From the NCBI GenBank assembly GCA_044234625.1, contig JBIIIP010000001.1, positions 1-64,000 of the forward strand: DNA of 64,000 nucleotides. The letters run 5' to 3'. A program made the translations under genes and the position numbers. Below are positions 42,764 to 53,262 of this stretch, piece after piece. The notes below the pieces were generated by a model. It was not told the DNA's origin, made no database searches, and saw only the letters and a program-made list of their open reading frames with translations. The DNA comes from CACORA01 sp044234625 (GTDB lineage: Bacteria; Planctomycetota; Planctomycetia; Pirellulales; UBA1268). How positions within the stretch are numbered: position 1 is the stretch's first letter; each line of letters opens with the position of its first letter.

Positions 42764-44179
42764 TTACGCGGTCGGGCCGGCGAAATCGGCGGAAACCGAG
42801 AAGATGGTCGCGGCGTAGGCCGGCCAGTCACGCACGACCGGGTTGGCGGCGAGCAGCTTCCGCTGCTCTTCCACCACCGCCTGTGGATCCGCGAGGCAGG
42901 CATGGATCGCGCGGCGCATGCCGGCTTCATCCGAGGGATAGAAACAGGCGGTCGCCCGGCCGTCGAAACCGCACAGCGTCGTCACCGTCGGCATCGCCGC
43001 CAAGGCGACCGGCACGCCGCAGGCATTCGCCTCGAGCAGGTTCAGGGGAATGCCTCCCTCGAACAGCGATGGCACGACCACCACGTCGGCATGACGAAAC
43101 ATCTCCCCGAGCACGCCCTCCGGAACCGACCGCCAGGCAAGCACGTCGATGGAAAGGCCCTCCCTATGGAGCCATTCGGCGATGTCGGCGGGCAGGTCGG
43201 TCGTCAGAAACAGCTTGTGGAGGATGCGGTCGCGCCGCACCAGATCGCGGTACGCGCGGACGAGTGTCCACAGGTTTTTGTTCTTGCGGGCCTGCGTCGC
43301 GCAAAGCAGATAGTTTGTCGCCGCGAGATCCAGGCCGGCCATGCACGGATGCATGCTGGCGCGGTAGGCCGAGCGGAAAAAGTCCTCCACGGCCTCGGGG
43401 TCGGCCCGCCGCACACGATCGAACACCGGCGGCGGCAGGGCCTCGATCATGGCGCCCCCAGCCGCATAGCCCCCCTTCTCGATCATGCGTGTGGTGTGCT
43501 CGCTCATCGTGACGATGCGGCCGGCTGCGTCGAATGAGCGGATGAACGTTTCGCGGGCGGGCAGGATCTCGTCCCACGAGGGATCCTCGTCGAAGAACAC
43601 GTCCCACGCCAACACCGTCACCGGCGCCTTGACCCCGATCCAGCCGTCCCAGGATGGATTGGGAACGACCAGCAGGTCGATACCCGAACGATCCACCAGG
43701 CCGCGCATGTCAGTCACCTCGCATGGCGGGCCGGTGTGCCGCAGCGCCCGAGCGATGGCCTGGAAGGGAAACCGGAGAACGCCTGCCACGGCAGCGCCGC
43801 CGGCCCGCAGCAAGTGCCGGATCTGCCCGCTCTTCAGGAAGCTGCGCAGGTGCCAGGCCAAAGCCTGCGTGCTATCCGGCCTCCGCGTATACGCCCGGAG
43901 CCGATCGCTCACGAACCCCACCCTCGCCGCGATGGCCGATCGCCAGGTCGGTCCGTCGATCGGCCGCGGCTCCCGCACACGAATCGGGCTGGCGCCTCGT
44001 TCACCGGCATGCTCCTGCAGTAGCGGCTTGATTTCCGCGGCCACGCCCCGCCGACAGAAAAACGTGATGCCGACGCCGGCCGGACGGTGCCGCACGGCCT
44101 CCAGCAGGATCCGCAGAATCCCCTCACGCGGATGAAACTGGCCCCTGCCGAGTTCGATCCAGATGCCGACACTACGCAT
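42764..44179 (-). CDS. GT-B glycosyltransferase, type B of the duplicated pair
   Basis: A 471-aa glycosyltransferase with N-terminal SVGIWIELGRGQFHPREGIL, LLVVPNPSWDGWIGV, IVTMSEHTTRMIEKGGY, LLCATQARKNKNLWTLVRAY and VVVPSLFEGGIPLNLLEANACG. It is homologous to the gene at 40,425 on the other strand. The ATG at 44179 overlaps the stop of the upstream glycosyltransferase (44172) by 8 bases, so the two are translationally coupled. Confidence 0.87.
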   Translation of the reverse strand: MRSVGIWIELGRGQFHPREGILRILLEAVRHRPAGVGITFFCRRGVAAEIKPLLQEHAGERGASPIRVREPRPIDGPTWRSAIAARVGFVSDRLRAYTRRPDSTQALAWHLRSFLKSGQIRHLLRAGGAAVAGVLRFPFQAIARALRHTGPPCEVTDMRGLVDRSGIDLLVVPNPSWDGWIGVKAPVTVLAWDVFFDEDPSWDEILPARETFIRSFDAAGRIVTMSEHTTRMIEKGGYAAGGAMIEALPPPVFDRVRRADPEAVEDFFRSAYRASMHPCMAGLDLAATNYLLCATQARKNKNLWTLVRAYRDLVRRDRILHKLFLTTDLPADIAEWLHREGLSIDVLAWRSVPEGVLGEMFRHADVVVVPSLFEGGIPLNLLEANACGVPVALAAMPTVTTLCGFDGRATACFYPSDEAGMRRAIHACLADPQAVVEEQRKLLAANPVVRDWPAYAATIFSVSADFAGPTA

Positions 44180-45431
44180 GAAAGGCCTTCGGGGTGCGTG
44201 GCTGGGTCGCAACCGACCGGATCCGTTCGGTGAGAGCGGGGGCCACGCGGTCGGGCGTGAACTGCTGCAAACGCCCTCGATCCAGGCGGGGCGCCTGGCC
44301 GTCGGCAGCCGCCTCGAGCAGACGGGTGGCCAGCTCTTCCGGAACGCTCGGGTCGAAGAACTTCATCGCCAGGCCATACACGTCATTCATGTATTCCTGC
44401 TGGGGGTAGCGGCTGCTCACCGACGGTGTGCCGAGATACGCCGCCTCGACGACCGAATAGGTGCCGTTGTCGGCGATCACGGAGTGCAGAAGAAACCTCG
44501 CCTCGCGGAGGGCCTCCCGGTAGAGCGGGTCGGCGATGTTTCCCAGGATCGTCACGCGCTGGCGGAGGAAGTGGGTTTTCGCCAGACGGTCGCGCACGAC
44601 CCGGTGGTAGGGATGATGGGCGTGACCCTCGGGCGTGCCGATCCACCGCGGATCGAAGAGGCCCGTATTCACGCCGGTAACGACGCACTGGAGGTCGCCG
44701 CCGCGTTCGTAGTAGCGCTCCAGCCCTTCGATCGTGACCAGATGATTCTTGTGCTGCGAGCCGTTGGTCACCCACAGGAAGTAGGGCTTTGCATTGTCCG
44801 GGATCGCCGCCACGCTGCCGGACCCATCCAGAAAACTCGGGTCGAAAAACTGCGGCAGGAGCACGGGCTCCTGGACGCCGACGTAGGAGCGGAGATCATC
44901 GCACGTGGCGGGTGTCGTCGCGAAGGCGTCATCGACATTGCGAAAGTTGCGGATGGTGACGTTCGGGAAGGCCGCAGGATTGCGGTACATGTCGGCATCG
45001 AAGATTTCCGGCACATACCGCTGGATGAAGTCAGTCGCGAGAATGCCCGTGCGGCGGAGCGGCAGAATGTGGCCGAGAATGCGATCGCTGACAAACAGCC
45101 AGTAATCGAGGTCGGTGTAGTCGTACGAGCCATCCTGGGGAAGGAGGCACTCCTGTCCGGTCAGGACCGATTCCCAGCCCATGGCGCCGAGCATTCGTTC
45201 CACGGCGTCGCGGGGAACCCGCCGCCACGACAACGGACGGATCTCCATGCCGAGGTCGCGCAGCGGTGCGAGTTCCCTGGCGTACTCCGGGCTGTCATCC
45301 GGGTTGGCAAAGACGAGCCTGTCGATCCACGTGGTCCGTGCTTGGGCCAGCATTTTCGCCAGCCCGACCACCATGCGAAGAGTCCCGCCTCCGAAGCGGA
45401 TCGGCAGGAAAAGTCCGAACTTGATACCCAT
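44172..45431 (-). CDS. GT-B glycosyltransferase, type A of the duplicated pair
   Basis: A 419-aa glycosyltransferase starting MGIKFGLFLPIRFGGGTLRM. Motifs: YWLFVSDRILGHILPLRR, ATDFIQRYVPEIFDADMY, LWVTNGSQHKNHLVTIEGL, LLHSVIADNGTYSVVEAAYL, SVSSRYPQQ. It is homologous to the gene at 39,094. It begins the minus-strand series A-B-sulfotransferase. The GH64-like gene ends 138 nt upstream. Confidence 0.88.
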   Translation of the reverse strand: MGIKFGLFLPIRFGGGTLRMVVGLAKMLAQARTTWIDRLVFANPDDSPEYARELAPLRDLGMEIRPLSWRRVPRDAVERMLGAMGWESVLTGQECLLPQDGSYDYTDLDYWLFVSDRILGHILPLRRTGILATDFIQRYVPEIFDADMYRNPAAFPNVTIRNFRNVDDAFATTPATCDDLRSYVGVQEPVLLPQFFDPSFLDGSGSVAAIPDNAKPYFLWVTNGSQHKNHLVTIEGLERYYERGGDLQCVVTGVNTGLFDPRWIGTPEGHAHHPYHRVVRDRLAKTHFLRQRVTILGNIADPLYREALREARFLLHSVIADNGTYSVVEAAYLGTPSVSSRYPQQEYMNDVYGLAMKFFDPSVPEELATRLLEAAADGQAPRLDRGRLQQFTPDRVAPALTERIRSVATQPRTPKAFHA

Positions 45432-45568
45432 GGGCGAACGTGGCGGAAAGCGGCGGGGCTGGTGGAAGGAGCCAAGCGGCACGCCCGCCCTCGGCCGAGA
45501 GGGTACTCCGCTGGCCCGCACGCCTGTCAAGGCGGCCGACCGACCGGCGCGGCGAGTCTCTCCGCCAC

Positions 45569-48500
45569 TCACCCGTAGCCCGTGACCGCCGCCGCGGTGA
45601 AGGACGAGCCGTTGGAGAGCGACCGCACCCAGCTGCCGGTGGACGACCGACCCAGGATGCCGGCCGTTCGTGGCGGACCCACGGCGGCCGAATCGTAGAG
45701 CCCGGCGAAGGCGAGCTGCCACTGGGCGGTCGTCGGCCACGCCCCACTGAATTTACTGTTCTGGAACTGCCCGCCCTGCTTCCCGATCACCCACCATACG
45801 CCGTTCTCCTGAATGCGGCCGGCAATGTCGTCGGCACCGTCGCCGTCGAAATCGTCGCTGACGATGTTCGTCCACGTCACCGCCGTGCTCCACGTGCTCA
45901 TCTTGGTGCTGGTGAACGAACTCGAGGCGTTGTCGTAGCTAAGCAGCCACCAGGCATTGTTCGAGTTGCGGGCGGCGATCGAGTCGCGGCCGCCGGCGTT
46001 CCCGTCGAAGTTGCCGGCGAGCACCTCGCTCCAGTCCACCGTCGTGGCCCAGCCTGTGAGCTTCGTGTTCTCGAACGAACTCGAGCTGGAATCGTAGTGC
46101 AGCATCCACCACGTGCCCGTGGAGGTTCTCCCGGCGATGCCGTCGCGGCCGCTGGCCGCCCCGTCGAAGTTGCCCACCACGATGTCCGACCACGTGACCG
46201 CGGTCGACCAGCGATTCAGCTGGATGTTCTGGAAATTCCCGCCGCCGGTGTCGTGAAGCATCCACCACATCCCCGTGGGCGCGCGGCCGGCGATGTCGCT
46301 GAGGCCGTCGCCATCGAAGTCGCCCACCACGACATCGCTCCAGGCGACGTCTGAACTCCACATCCCCATGCGGGTGTTGATGAAGGTCGAAGACGACTGG
46401 TCGTAGTGGAGCCACCACCAAGCCCCGTTCGCCGTCCGCCCGACGATGTCGTCGCGGCCGTCGGCGTCGAAATCACCCACCGAGATGTCGGACCATCTCG
46501 TGGCGGTCGACCACGTGGCCATCGACTGCGTCGTGGGCGAGGCCGTGGGGCTGGCCGGCGTGAACGCCACCGTCCACAGGCCGCTGGTCAAGTCCCGTGA
46601 GGCGATGTCGGTGCGGCCGTCGGCGTTGAAGTCGCCCGCGACGATCGTCGGGGTCGGTTCGCCGAAAGGAAGCAGTTTGACCGTCACGGTGCCGACCTGC
46701 CCCGAGCTGCTGCCCCAGGTGAGGTTGATGTCGGAACTGTAGCCGCCGTCGTCGTCGAAGGGAAAGGCGTAGCTGCGGGCGGCGATCGTGGGCGCCGGCA
46801 CGTTGTTCTTGCGGTCGCCCTCGTGCCAGAACCCGGAGTAGGCGTTCCAACTGCCGACGGGGCTGCCCCCGGCGTCGACCGGATAGAAATCCGCAAACTG
46901 CAACACGTTCGTATTGAAGGACTGCAGACCCGTGGGGGCGTAGACCGTCACGGTGCCCGCCGTCGCATCGACCTGGTACACCTCCATCGGCGTCTTGAAC
47001 TGGGAGAAGGCGATCATTTTCATGCCCGTCTGGATGCCGGCCGTGGACGCCGACGCCGGCATGTCCGTCCAGCCCGAAGGAGCCGGAAGGAGGCTCACCG
47101 TGCCGTAGCGGGCCTCGGCCGTCGCGGGGCCGTAGTCGAATGCGAAGTCGATCGTGAGCTGATCGAGGTCGATCAGGCTTTGCATCGCCATGAAGATCTC
47201 TGTCACGTCACCGGCGGAATTGACCTGCAGGTAGCCATAGCTCGCCTGGTTGGCCGGGGTGCCGCTGGGCGCACTGAACTGGAGTTTTAGCTCGTTGGCG
47301 GCGACGTCGAGTTGGACCGTGAACGTCTGGATCGCCGTGTCGGCGAGTTTCAGTGTGCCGGTGAGGGTGGGCCACACCACTCCCCAGCCGCCTGCCGGCG
47401 GCGACGGGATCGCTGCCGTGAGCTGCGATGGGAGGTAGGAGACCCCAACGCCCGAGGTTCCATGCGGTGTAACTGTGGTAGCCGTCCCCGATGCCTTCTG
47501 CGAGAGGTCGACACGGATCAGATTCAATCCCGACAGGAAGCCGACGCGGTTCTCGAGATTCGTCGTCGGACTCACGCCCCGGTTGAGCCAGCTCGACATC
47601 TGGTTTTCGATGTCGCCGAGCACGGAATGGTGCCAGTTGCCGTCGCCCTTCTCGGTGACGAAATACTGCTCCTGGTAGACATCGTCGGCGAAGACGCCGT
47701 CGCAGGCGAAGACCATCTGCGAGGGACTCGTGAGCCAGTTGAGCTGGCCGCCGCCCGATAAATAAGCCGGGTTCCACCACTTGGGAGGCGCCGGTACGCC
47801 TCCGGGCGTGAACGCGTTGCTGTTTGGTGAAGCCGTGCTGTTGGTCGAGAAGTAGGGGTAGAAGACCTGGTACTTCTGCGCCGTCAAAGGGGGGGTGATC
47901 GTGCTGGTCTGATCGTCGAACGTTCCCAGTTCGGCGAACTCGATCACGGTGTATTGCGTCGTGTTGGCACCGGTATCGTTGATGCTCGGCACCGCGAAAT
48001 CGTGCCGCAGTTTGCCCTCGTAGATTCTTCCGGGCGTGGCAATGATATGGATGGGTGTGGCGAAGGCTTCGAAGAAGTCGTAGATCGCCGTGTCGAACGC
48101 CGTCACCAGCGGCGTGGACGGGGGCACGACGAACGAGAGAAAGGAGGTGGTCGCATCCGAAAATGCAGCCGTGCTGAAGAGCGTCACCTCGTGCTGGTTC
48201 GTCGTCGAAACAGCCTTGACGCTCGTGCCCGCCGGCAGAAACTGCCCGCGGGCCTGGAAGGCCGTGGTGAGGCTCGTGTTGAGCGGAGGGGTTGCCTGGT
48301 GGGGCTCCGCCCAGGTGCCGGTGAGGGTGTACGTCGCCTCGTAGCCGCCGGCGACGGCGGTCGATCCGCTGATGGAACCGGCATATTCCTGGATGTTGTT
48401 CGGGGCGGCGGCGGCGGTCAGTTGGTCGATGAGATGATGGGGCCCGAGGAGCCGCGACGGTGACGACTGCACGACGCCCGCGTAGGCGGAGAAGGCCGGC

Positions 48501-49183
48501 TCTGTCGCATACGTCGCGAACTGATCGAGGATGTCCTGCCGGCTCAGCGTCGAGAGCACGCCCGCACCGTTCGGGAAGTCGGCATCCGGCGGATCCAGCG
48601 TGACCGTGATCGGCATCCCGAATTGGTCGATCTGGGAGAGATCGAGGTTCAAGGAGTTCGGCGCGTCCGAGCCATTGAGCGTGAACTCGACCAGGTCGTA
48701 GGTGAAGCTCGCCGTGGGGCTGATCGTGCCGGGGGCGCCCGTCGTGCCCATCGCCACCGCGTCTGCCGTGGAACTCACATAGAACCTCCCCGAGACGATC
48801 GACTGCTCCTGACCCAGGTCATTCGTCGCCTGGAGCGTGATGTAGGGCACGCCGCCGACCGTCGGCAGATCGGGGGTGGCACCGGTGAGCTTGTACGACG
48901 TGACGAAGCCGTCGGTGGGGTTTGGTGCCAGCGACACCAAGCCCGTCGATGCATCGACCTGGTACGCATTGACTTTGTCGACGATCGTCAGATAGAGGTC
49001 GCTGCTCGCGCCGGTGGCGTTGTCAAAAAACACCTGGATCGTCTGGGCCGACAAGAGATGGCGGCTCTCCAGCCGCTCGGCGAGCAGCGGGCCACGGGCC
49101 CTTCCCCACTCCCGGGCCGCTCGGTGCCGACGGGCTTGATCACGTCTGCACCGCCTCCGGGAAAACCACGTGGAGGATTTCAT
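45569..49183 (-). CDS. LEPR-XLL secreted GH64-like beta-1,3-glucanase with FG-GAP repeats
   Basis: A 1204-aa surface or secreted protein. The N-terminus carries the LEPR-XLL motif RLESRHLLSAQ (residues 37-47) preceded by a basic region. The next 500 residues match the thaumatin-like GH64 glucanases: YDLVEFTLNGSDAPNSLNLDLSQIDQFGMPI in pieces (LDLSQIDQFGMPITV), STLSRQDILDQF, and MVFACDGVFADD. From about residue 845 to the end lie six FG-GAP repeats (GDFNADGRTDIAS, GDFDADGRDDIVGR, GNFDG...GRDGIAGR), which likely form a propeller like that of the gene at 33,809. It may bind or cut beta-1,3-glucan. It stands at the edge of the polysaccharide cluster. Confidence 0.85.
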   Translation of the reverse strand: MKSSTWFSRRRCRRDQARRHRAAREWGRARGPLLAERLESRHLLSAQTIQVFFDNATGASSDLYLTIVDKVNAYQVDASTGLVSLAPNPTDGFVTSYKLTGATPDLPTVGGVPYITLQATNDLGQEQSIVSGRFYVSSTADAVAMGTTGAPGTISPTASFTYDLVEFTLNGSDAPNSLNLDLSQIDQFGMPITVTLDPPDADFPNGAGVLSTLSRQDILDQFATYATEPAFSAYAGVVQSSPSRLLGPHHLIDQLTAAAAPNNIQEYAGSISGSTAVAGGYEATYTLTGTWAEPHQATPPLNTSLTTAFQARGQFLPAGTSVKAVSTTNQHEVTLFSTAAFSDATTSFLSFVVPPSTPLVTAFDTAIYDFFEAFATPIHIIATPGRIYEGKLRHDFAVPSINDTGANTTQYTVIEFAELGTFDDQTSTITPPLTAQKYQVFYPYFSTNSTASPNSNAFTPGGVPAPPKWWNPAYLSGGGQLNWLTSPSQMVFACDGVFADDVYQEQYFVTEKGDGNWHHSVLGDIENQMSSWLNRGVSPTTNLENRVGFLSGLNLIRVDLSQKASGTATTVTPHGTSGVGVSYLPSQLTAAIPSPPAGGWGVVWPTLTGTLKLADTAIQTFTVQLDVAANELKLQFSAPSGTPANQASYGYLQVNSAGDVTEIFMAMQSLIDLDQLTIDFAFDYGPATAEARYGTVSLLPAPSGWTDMPASASTAGIQTGMKMIAFSQFKTPMEVYQVDATAGTVTVYAPTGLQSFNTNVLQFADFYPVDAGGSPVGSWNAYSGFWHEGDRKNNVPAPTIAARSYAFPFDDDGGYSSDINLTWGSSSGQVGTVTVKLLPFGEPTPTIVAGDFNADGRTDIASRDLTSGLWTVAFTPASPTASPTTQSMATWSTATRWSDISVGDFDADGRDDIVGRTANGAWWWLHYDQSSSTFINTRMGMWSSDVAWSDVVVGDFDGDGLSDIAGRAPTGMWWMLHDTGGGNFQNIQLNRWSTAVTWSDIVVGNFDGAASGRDGIAGRTSTGTWWMLHYDSSSSSFENTKLTGWATTVDWSEVLAGNFDGNAGGRDSIAARNSNNAWWLLSYDNASSSFTSTKMSTWSTAVTWTNIVSDDFDGDGADDIAGRIQENGVWWVIGKQGGQFQNSKFSGAWPTTAQWQLAFAGLYDSAAVGPPRTAGILGRSSTGSWVRSLSNGSSFTAAAVTGYG

Positions 49184-49300
49184 GCCGACTCCCGATGCGA
49201 AAACGCGGATGGGACGCCGTCGATCCCGGGAGAATGAGTCTCTATCCCCCATGGTTCAAAAGCAAGAATCCGGCTTGGGCGGCAGCCCGGGCATGAAAAA

Positions 49301-49328
49301 ACCGGGGCGGCCCGCAGGCCGCCCCGGT
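49301..49328 (-). terminator. rho-independent terminator of groES-groEL
   Basis: A perfect 12-bp stem, ACCGGGGCGGCC (49301-49312) with GGCCGCCCCGGT (49317-49328) and a 4-nt loop, followed on the minus strand by six T residues (49301-49296). It lies 54 nt past the groEL stop and is the strongest terminator in the window. Confidence 0.95.
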
Positions 49329-49364
49329 CACGTCTTCCCATGAACGGACATGAGCGGAAGCCTC

Positions 49365-49381
49365 GATGCCCGGCCCGGGCA

Positions 49382-49383
<2 letters not shown>
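49365..49383 (-). other. hairpin overlapping the groEL stop codon
   Basis: GATGCCCGG-C-CCGGGCATC, a perfect 9-bp palindrome that includes the last bases of groEL and its stop. There is no T-tract, and the true terminator lies just beyond. It may stabilise the 3' end of the mRNA. Confidence 0.5.
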
Positions 49384-51010
<1,627 letters not shown>

Positions 51011-51069
51011 GGTCTTTGCTCTCCAGGGAGGGAAAAAATTCGTGTGTCGGGAAAAACGCGTGGGGTCGA

Positions 51070-51393
51070 TCAGCCGAGGATCGCCAGGATGTCGTCCTCG
51101 CGCATCAACAGGAGTTCGGAGTCGCCGATCTTGAAAGGCTCGCCGGCGTAGCTGGTGAAGACGACGCGGTCGCCCGGCTTCACCTGCAGGGGGTGCCGAT
51201 GGCCCTTGTCGTCCAGCTTGCCCTCACCCACGCTCACCACCTTGCCGCGAGCGGGCTTGTCCTTGGCGGAATCGGGCAGCACGATGCCGCCGGCCGTCTT
51301 CTGCTCGCTTTCCTCACGTTCCACGACGACGCGATCGCCGAGGGGGATGAGGGTGGACTTCTTGCTGGCGGGCTTCGTGGCGGTGGCGGTCAT
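51070..51393 (-). CDS. groES: co-chaperonin GroES
   Basis: The 107-aa lid of the chaperonin chamber. It has LIPLGDRVVVEREESE, the mobile-loop TAGGIVLPDSAKDKP and the C-terminal EPFKIGDSELLLMREDDILAIL. It carries about 10 extra residues at the N-terminus (Thr/Ala/Lys-rich). GGAGAAAGG lies before the ATG. No CIRCE (HrcA) box is visible upstream. Confidence 0.97.
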   Translation of the reverse strand: MTATATKPASKKSTLIPLGDRVVVEREESEQKTAGGIVLPDSAKDKPARGKVVSVGEGKLDDKGHRHPLQVKPGDRVVFTSYAGEPFKIGDSELLLMREDDILAILG

Positions 51394-51762
51394 GGGGCCT
51401 TTCTCCGGACGGGTCGGAAACGGGTTGTGAACGGAAACGGATGCGGAAAGCGGTCGCGGACAGGGCTGCCTGTTCGGGAGCCCTAGCAGACCGGATTCCC
51501 ACATGGATGCAACTGGCGCGCCAGAGACCGCAGCCAGCGAGCCATTCCGCCCAAGGATCGCGAATTCCGCAGTGAAAAACGCCCCTCCCCGGGCAAGCCC
51601 GGGGCGACGTCCGTTTCCCCCGCGCTGCCAGATTGGCAGCGCGGGGGCCCGCACCAGGGGCGGCCATCGGCCATCGCAAAGCCGCCGTCCACCCGCTATC
51701 CTCGGGTCTTTCCCTGCTGTGTTCCCGGGCCCGGCCGGCTCGTCGTGAAAGGCTTTTTCCGC
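51394..51762. promoter_or_regulatory. divergent leader region of groES and the STAS gene, with two strong hairpins
   Basis: A 369-bp gap. On the minus strand a possible promoter TTGCAT, 18-bp spacer, TGCTAG lies at 51512-51483. Further upstream is a terminator-like stem, CCCCGGGC-AA-GCCCGGGG (51587-51604), followed on the minus strand by GGGGCG and five T residues. Beyond it is a perfect 14-bp stem, CCCCCGCGCTGCCA (51617-51630) with its complement (51634-51647) and a 3-nt loop. The order hairpin, terminator, groES would suit attenuation if a promoter lies above 51650. No CIRCE box is seen. Confidence 0.5.
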
Positions 51763-52119
51763 ATGGCTACCCATCGTCGCATCGAGGTCAGCAAGGTGGG
51801 CGACGTCACGCTCGTGAAGTTCGCCGACAAGAAGATCCTCGACGAGGCCAATATCCAGGAGCTGGGCGTTGAGTTGTTCTCGCTGGTCGAGCAGGACAAC
51901 CGCAAGGCGATCCTCCTCGATTTCTCGAACGTGGAGTTTCTTTCCAGCGCCGCGCTGGGCAAGCTGATCACGCTGGATCGCAAGGTGAAGACCCACAAGG
52001 GCCGGCTGAAGATGTGCAGCATCCGCCCCGAAATCTACGAGGTCTTCCAGATCACGAAGCTCAACAAGGTTTTCGACATTCGCAAGGATCAGCCTGAAGC
52101 GATGTCGGCCTTCGCGTGA
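51763..52119 (+). CDS. anti-sigma factor antagonist (STAS domain, RsbV/SpoIIAA-like)
   Basis: A 118-aa single STAS domain. The phosphorylated Ser of the family lies in FLSSAALGKLI (about residues 63-73), preceded by ILLDFSNVEF. Unphosphorylated, it would bind the kinase encoded downstream and free its target sigma factor. The ATG at 51763 is preferred over 51745. The partner is 31 nt downstream. Confidence 0.93.
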   Translation: MATHRRIEVSKVGDVTLVKFADKKILDEANIQELGVELFSLVEQDNRKAILLDFSNVEFLSSAALGKLITLDRKVKTHKGRLKMCSIRPEIYEVFQITKLNKVFDIRKDQPEAMSAFA

Positions 52120-52150
52120 CACGGCCGACTCCAGCGGCGGGGCGGACACC

Positions 52151-52600
52151 ATGAAGCAGCAGTCGCACGGGGGTTCGGCGCCGGCGGGCTGGCAGAAGGA
52201 GATCGACCTTCCGAGTGAGCGCGGGTCGAGCCGGCTGATTCTTGACGACTTGCTCGAGCAACTCGGGGCCCACGGCTGGTCTCCTTCCGACATTTTCGCG
52301 ATCCAGTTGGCCACGGAGGAGGCGATCACCAACGCGATCGTCCACGGCAATCAGCTCGACACGACGAAGCGGGTGCACGTCTCGTGCTCGGTGACGACCG
52401 AGTTGGTCCGCATCACGGTGGAAGACCAGGGCGCGGGTTTCGATTCAACGCAGGTACCGGACTGCACGCTCGAGGATCGGCTCGACGTGCCCAGCGGCCG
52501 GGGCGTGATGCTGATGCGATCGTTCATGACAACCGTGGCCTACAGTCCGCGTGGCAACTGCGTGATGATGGAAAAAAAGCCAAGCCCGCCGGCCGACTGA
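52151..52600 (+). CDS. anti-sigma regulatory factor / serine kinase (RsbW-like HATPase)
   Basis: A 149-aa GHKL ATPase of the RsbW/SpoIIAB family. The N-box is ATEEAITNAIVHGN, the G1 box EDQGAGFD and the G2 box GRGVMLMRSF. It would phosphorylate the STAS protein upstream and bind a sigma factor or other regulator, none of which is adjacent. Together they form a partner-switching module. Confidence 0.93.
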   Translation: MKQQSHGGSAPAGWQKEIDLPSERGSSRLILDDLLEQLGAHGWSPSDIFAIQLATEEAITNAIVHGNQLDTTKRVHVSCSVTTELVRITVEDQGAGFDSTQVPDCTLEDRLDVPSGRGVMLMRSFMTTVAYSPRGNCVMMEKKPSPPAD

Positions 52601-52647
52601 CCGTATCGATTTCGCGGCCCCGATACGCTAGGTTTTAGCCCGGATGA

Positions 52648-52719
52648 TCCCCGATAGCTCAACGGTAGAGCGGCCGGCTGTTAACCGGTAGGTTGTAGGT
52701 TCGAATCCTACTCGGGGAG
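52648..52719 (+). tRNA. tRNA-Asn (GTT)
   Basis: A 72-nt tRNA. Acceptor TCCCCGA (52648-52654) pairs with TCGGGGA (52712-52718), with discriminator G at 52719. D-stem GCTC/GAGC, anticodon stem GCCGG/CCGGT with loop CTGTTAA and anticodon GTT (52680-52682), and T-arm GTAGG-TTCGAAT-CCTAC all fold. CCA is not encoded. Its 3' end is repeated downstream at 53,481, 56,437 and 60,559. Confidence 0.97.
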
Positions 52720-52725
52720 CTTTCT
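52702..52725 (+). repeat. tRNA-Asn 3' end as attachment-site copy 1
   Basis: The last 18 bases of the tRNA and six bases beyond it, core CCTACTCGGGGAGCTTTC. The same 24-bp sequence recurs exactly at 53,481-53,504. tRNA 3' ends are standard integrase target sites, so this copy is the likely attB/attL. Confidence 0.7.
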
Positions 52726-52805
52726 CCGCATGGTGCCGCAACGGCTCACATCGAGCCGCACCCAGCATCGTCGATTCACTGGCGGGTTATGCGCAGGGCG
52801 TGCAG

Positions 52806-53075
52806 TCACCGCTGTCCGTAACGCCCCTCCAGGATTCCCGCAAACGAAAGGTCTTCGTCGAGCGTCGGCCAATGCAGACCAAATGGAGAGATTTCGATAC
52901 GGCCCACATCTTCCTCGGCAGCGGATTCCAGCCGTGGGTTGCCCTTAGTGGGAAAACTCACCTCATGGCCACTGGCGAATCTGACAAAGATCATTCCTCG
53001 CTCATACCATGCCTTCAGGGCACGGTCAGCCAAGGTGCTCGGCCCATTTTTGTTTGATGAGTTCGAGGTGGTCAT
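52806..53075 (-). CDS. DUF2442 protein, partner of DUF4160
   Basis: An 89-aa protein whose C-terminal 60 residues fit DUF2442 (FASGHEVSFP..., GLHWPTLDEDLSFAGIL). In many genomes DUF2442 and DUF4160 form a toxin-antitoxin-like pair. It overlaps the end of the DUF4160 gene by 50 bases. The ATG at 53075 is used; the Met at 52994 would give a shorter, more typical form. Its role here is inferred from the pair. Confidence 0.8.
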   Translation of the reverse strand: MTTSNSSNKNGPSTLADRALKAWYERGMIFVRFASGHEVSFPTKGNPRLESAAEEDVGRIEISPFGLHWPTLDEDLSFAGILEGRYGQR

Positions 53076-53262
53076 GGATGAGATCCTCCGCTCGCGAGAG
53101 CTCTCTTACATTGAAACCGACTGATTCACGCAGTTCTACTTTCGGGTCAACAACGAACACTGCTTCACCCCCGCCCCGGCGTACATGGACGTGGATGGGG
53201 GCATGATCATTGCTGTAGAAGAAAAACGAATAGCCCTCTTGTTCGAAAATCTTCGGCATCAT
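53026..53262 (-). CDS. DUF4160 protein
   Basis: A 78-aa DUF4160 protein with the complete family pattern: MPKIFEQEGYSFFFYSNDH, PIHVHVRRGGGEAVF and the closing LIKQKWAEHLG. DUF4160 is regularly paired with DUF2442 and is often found in mobile or accessory DNA. It lies in the first module between tRNA-Asn and its 3'-end copy. Confidence 0.85.
   Translation of the reverse strand: MMPKIFEQEGYSFFFYSNDHAPIHVHVRRGGGEAVFVVDPKVELRESVGFNVRELSRAEDLIHDHLELIKQKWAEHLG

Noticed and set aside
51394..51762. CIRCE (HrcA) operator before groES
   Set aside because: Looked for TTAGCACTC-N9-GAGTGCTAA and near matches; none is present.
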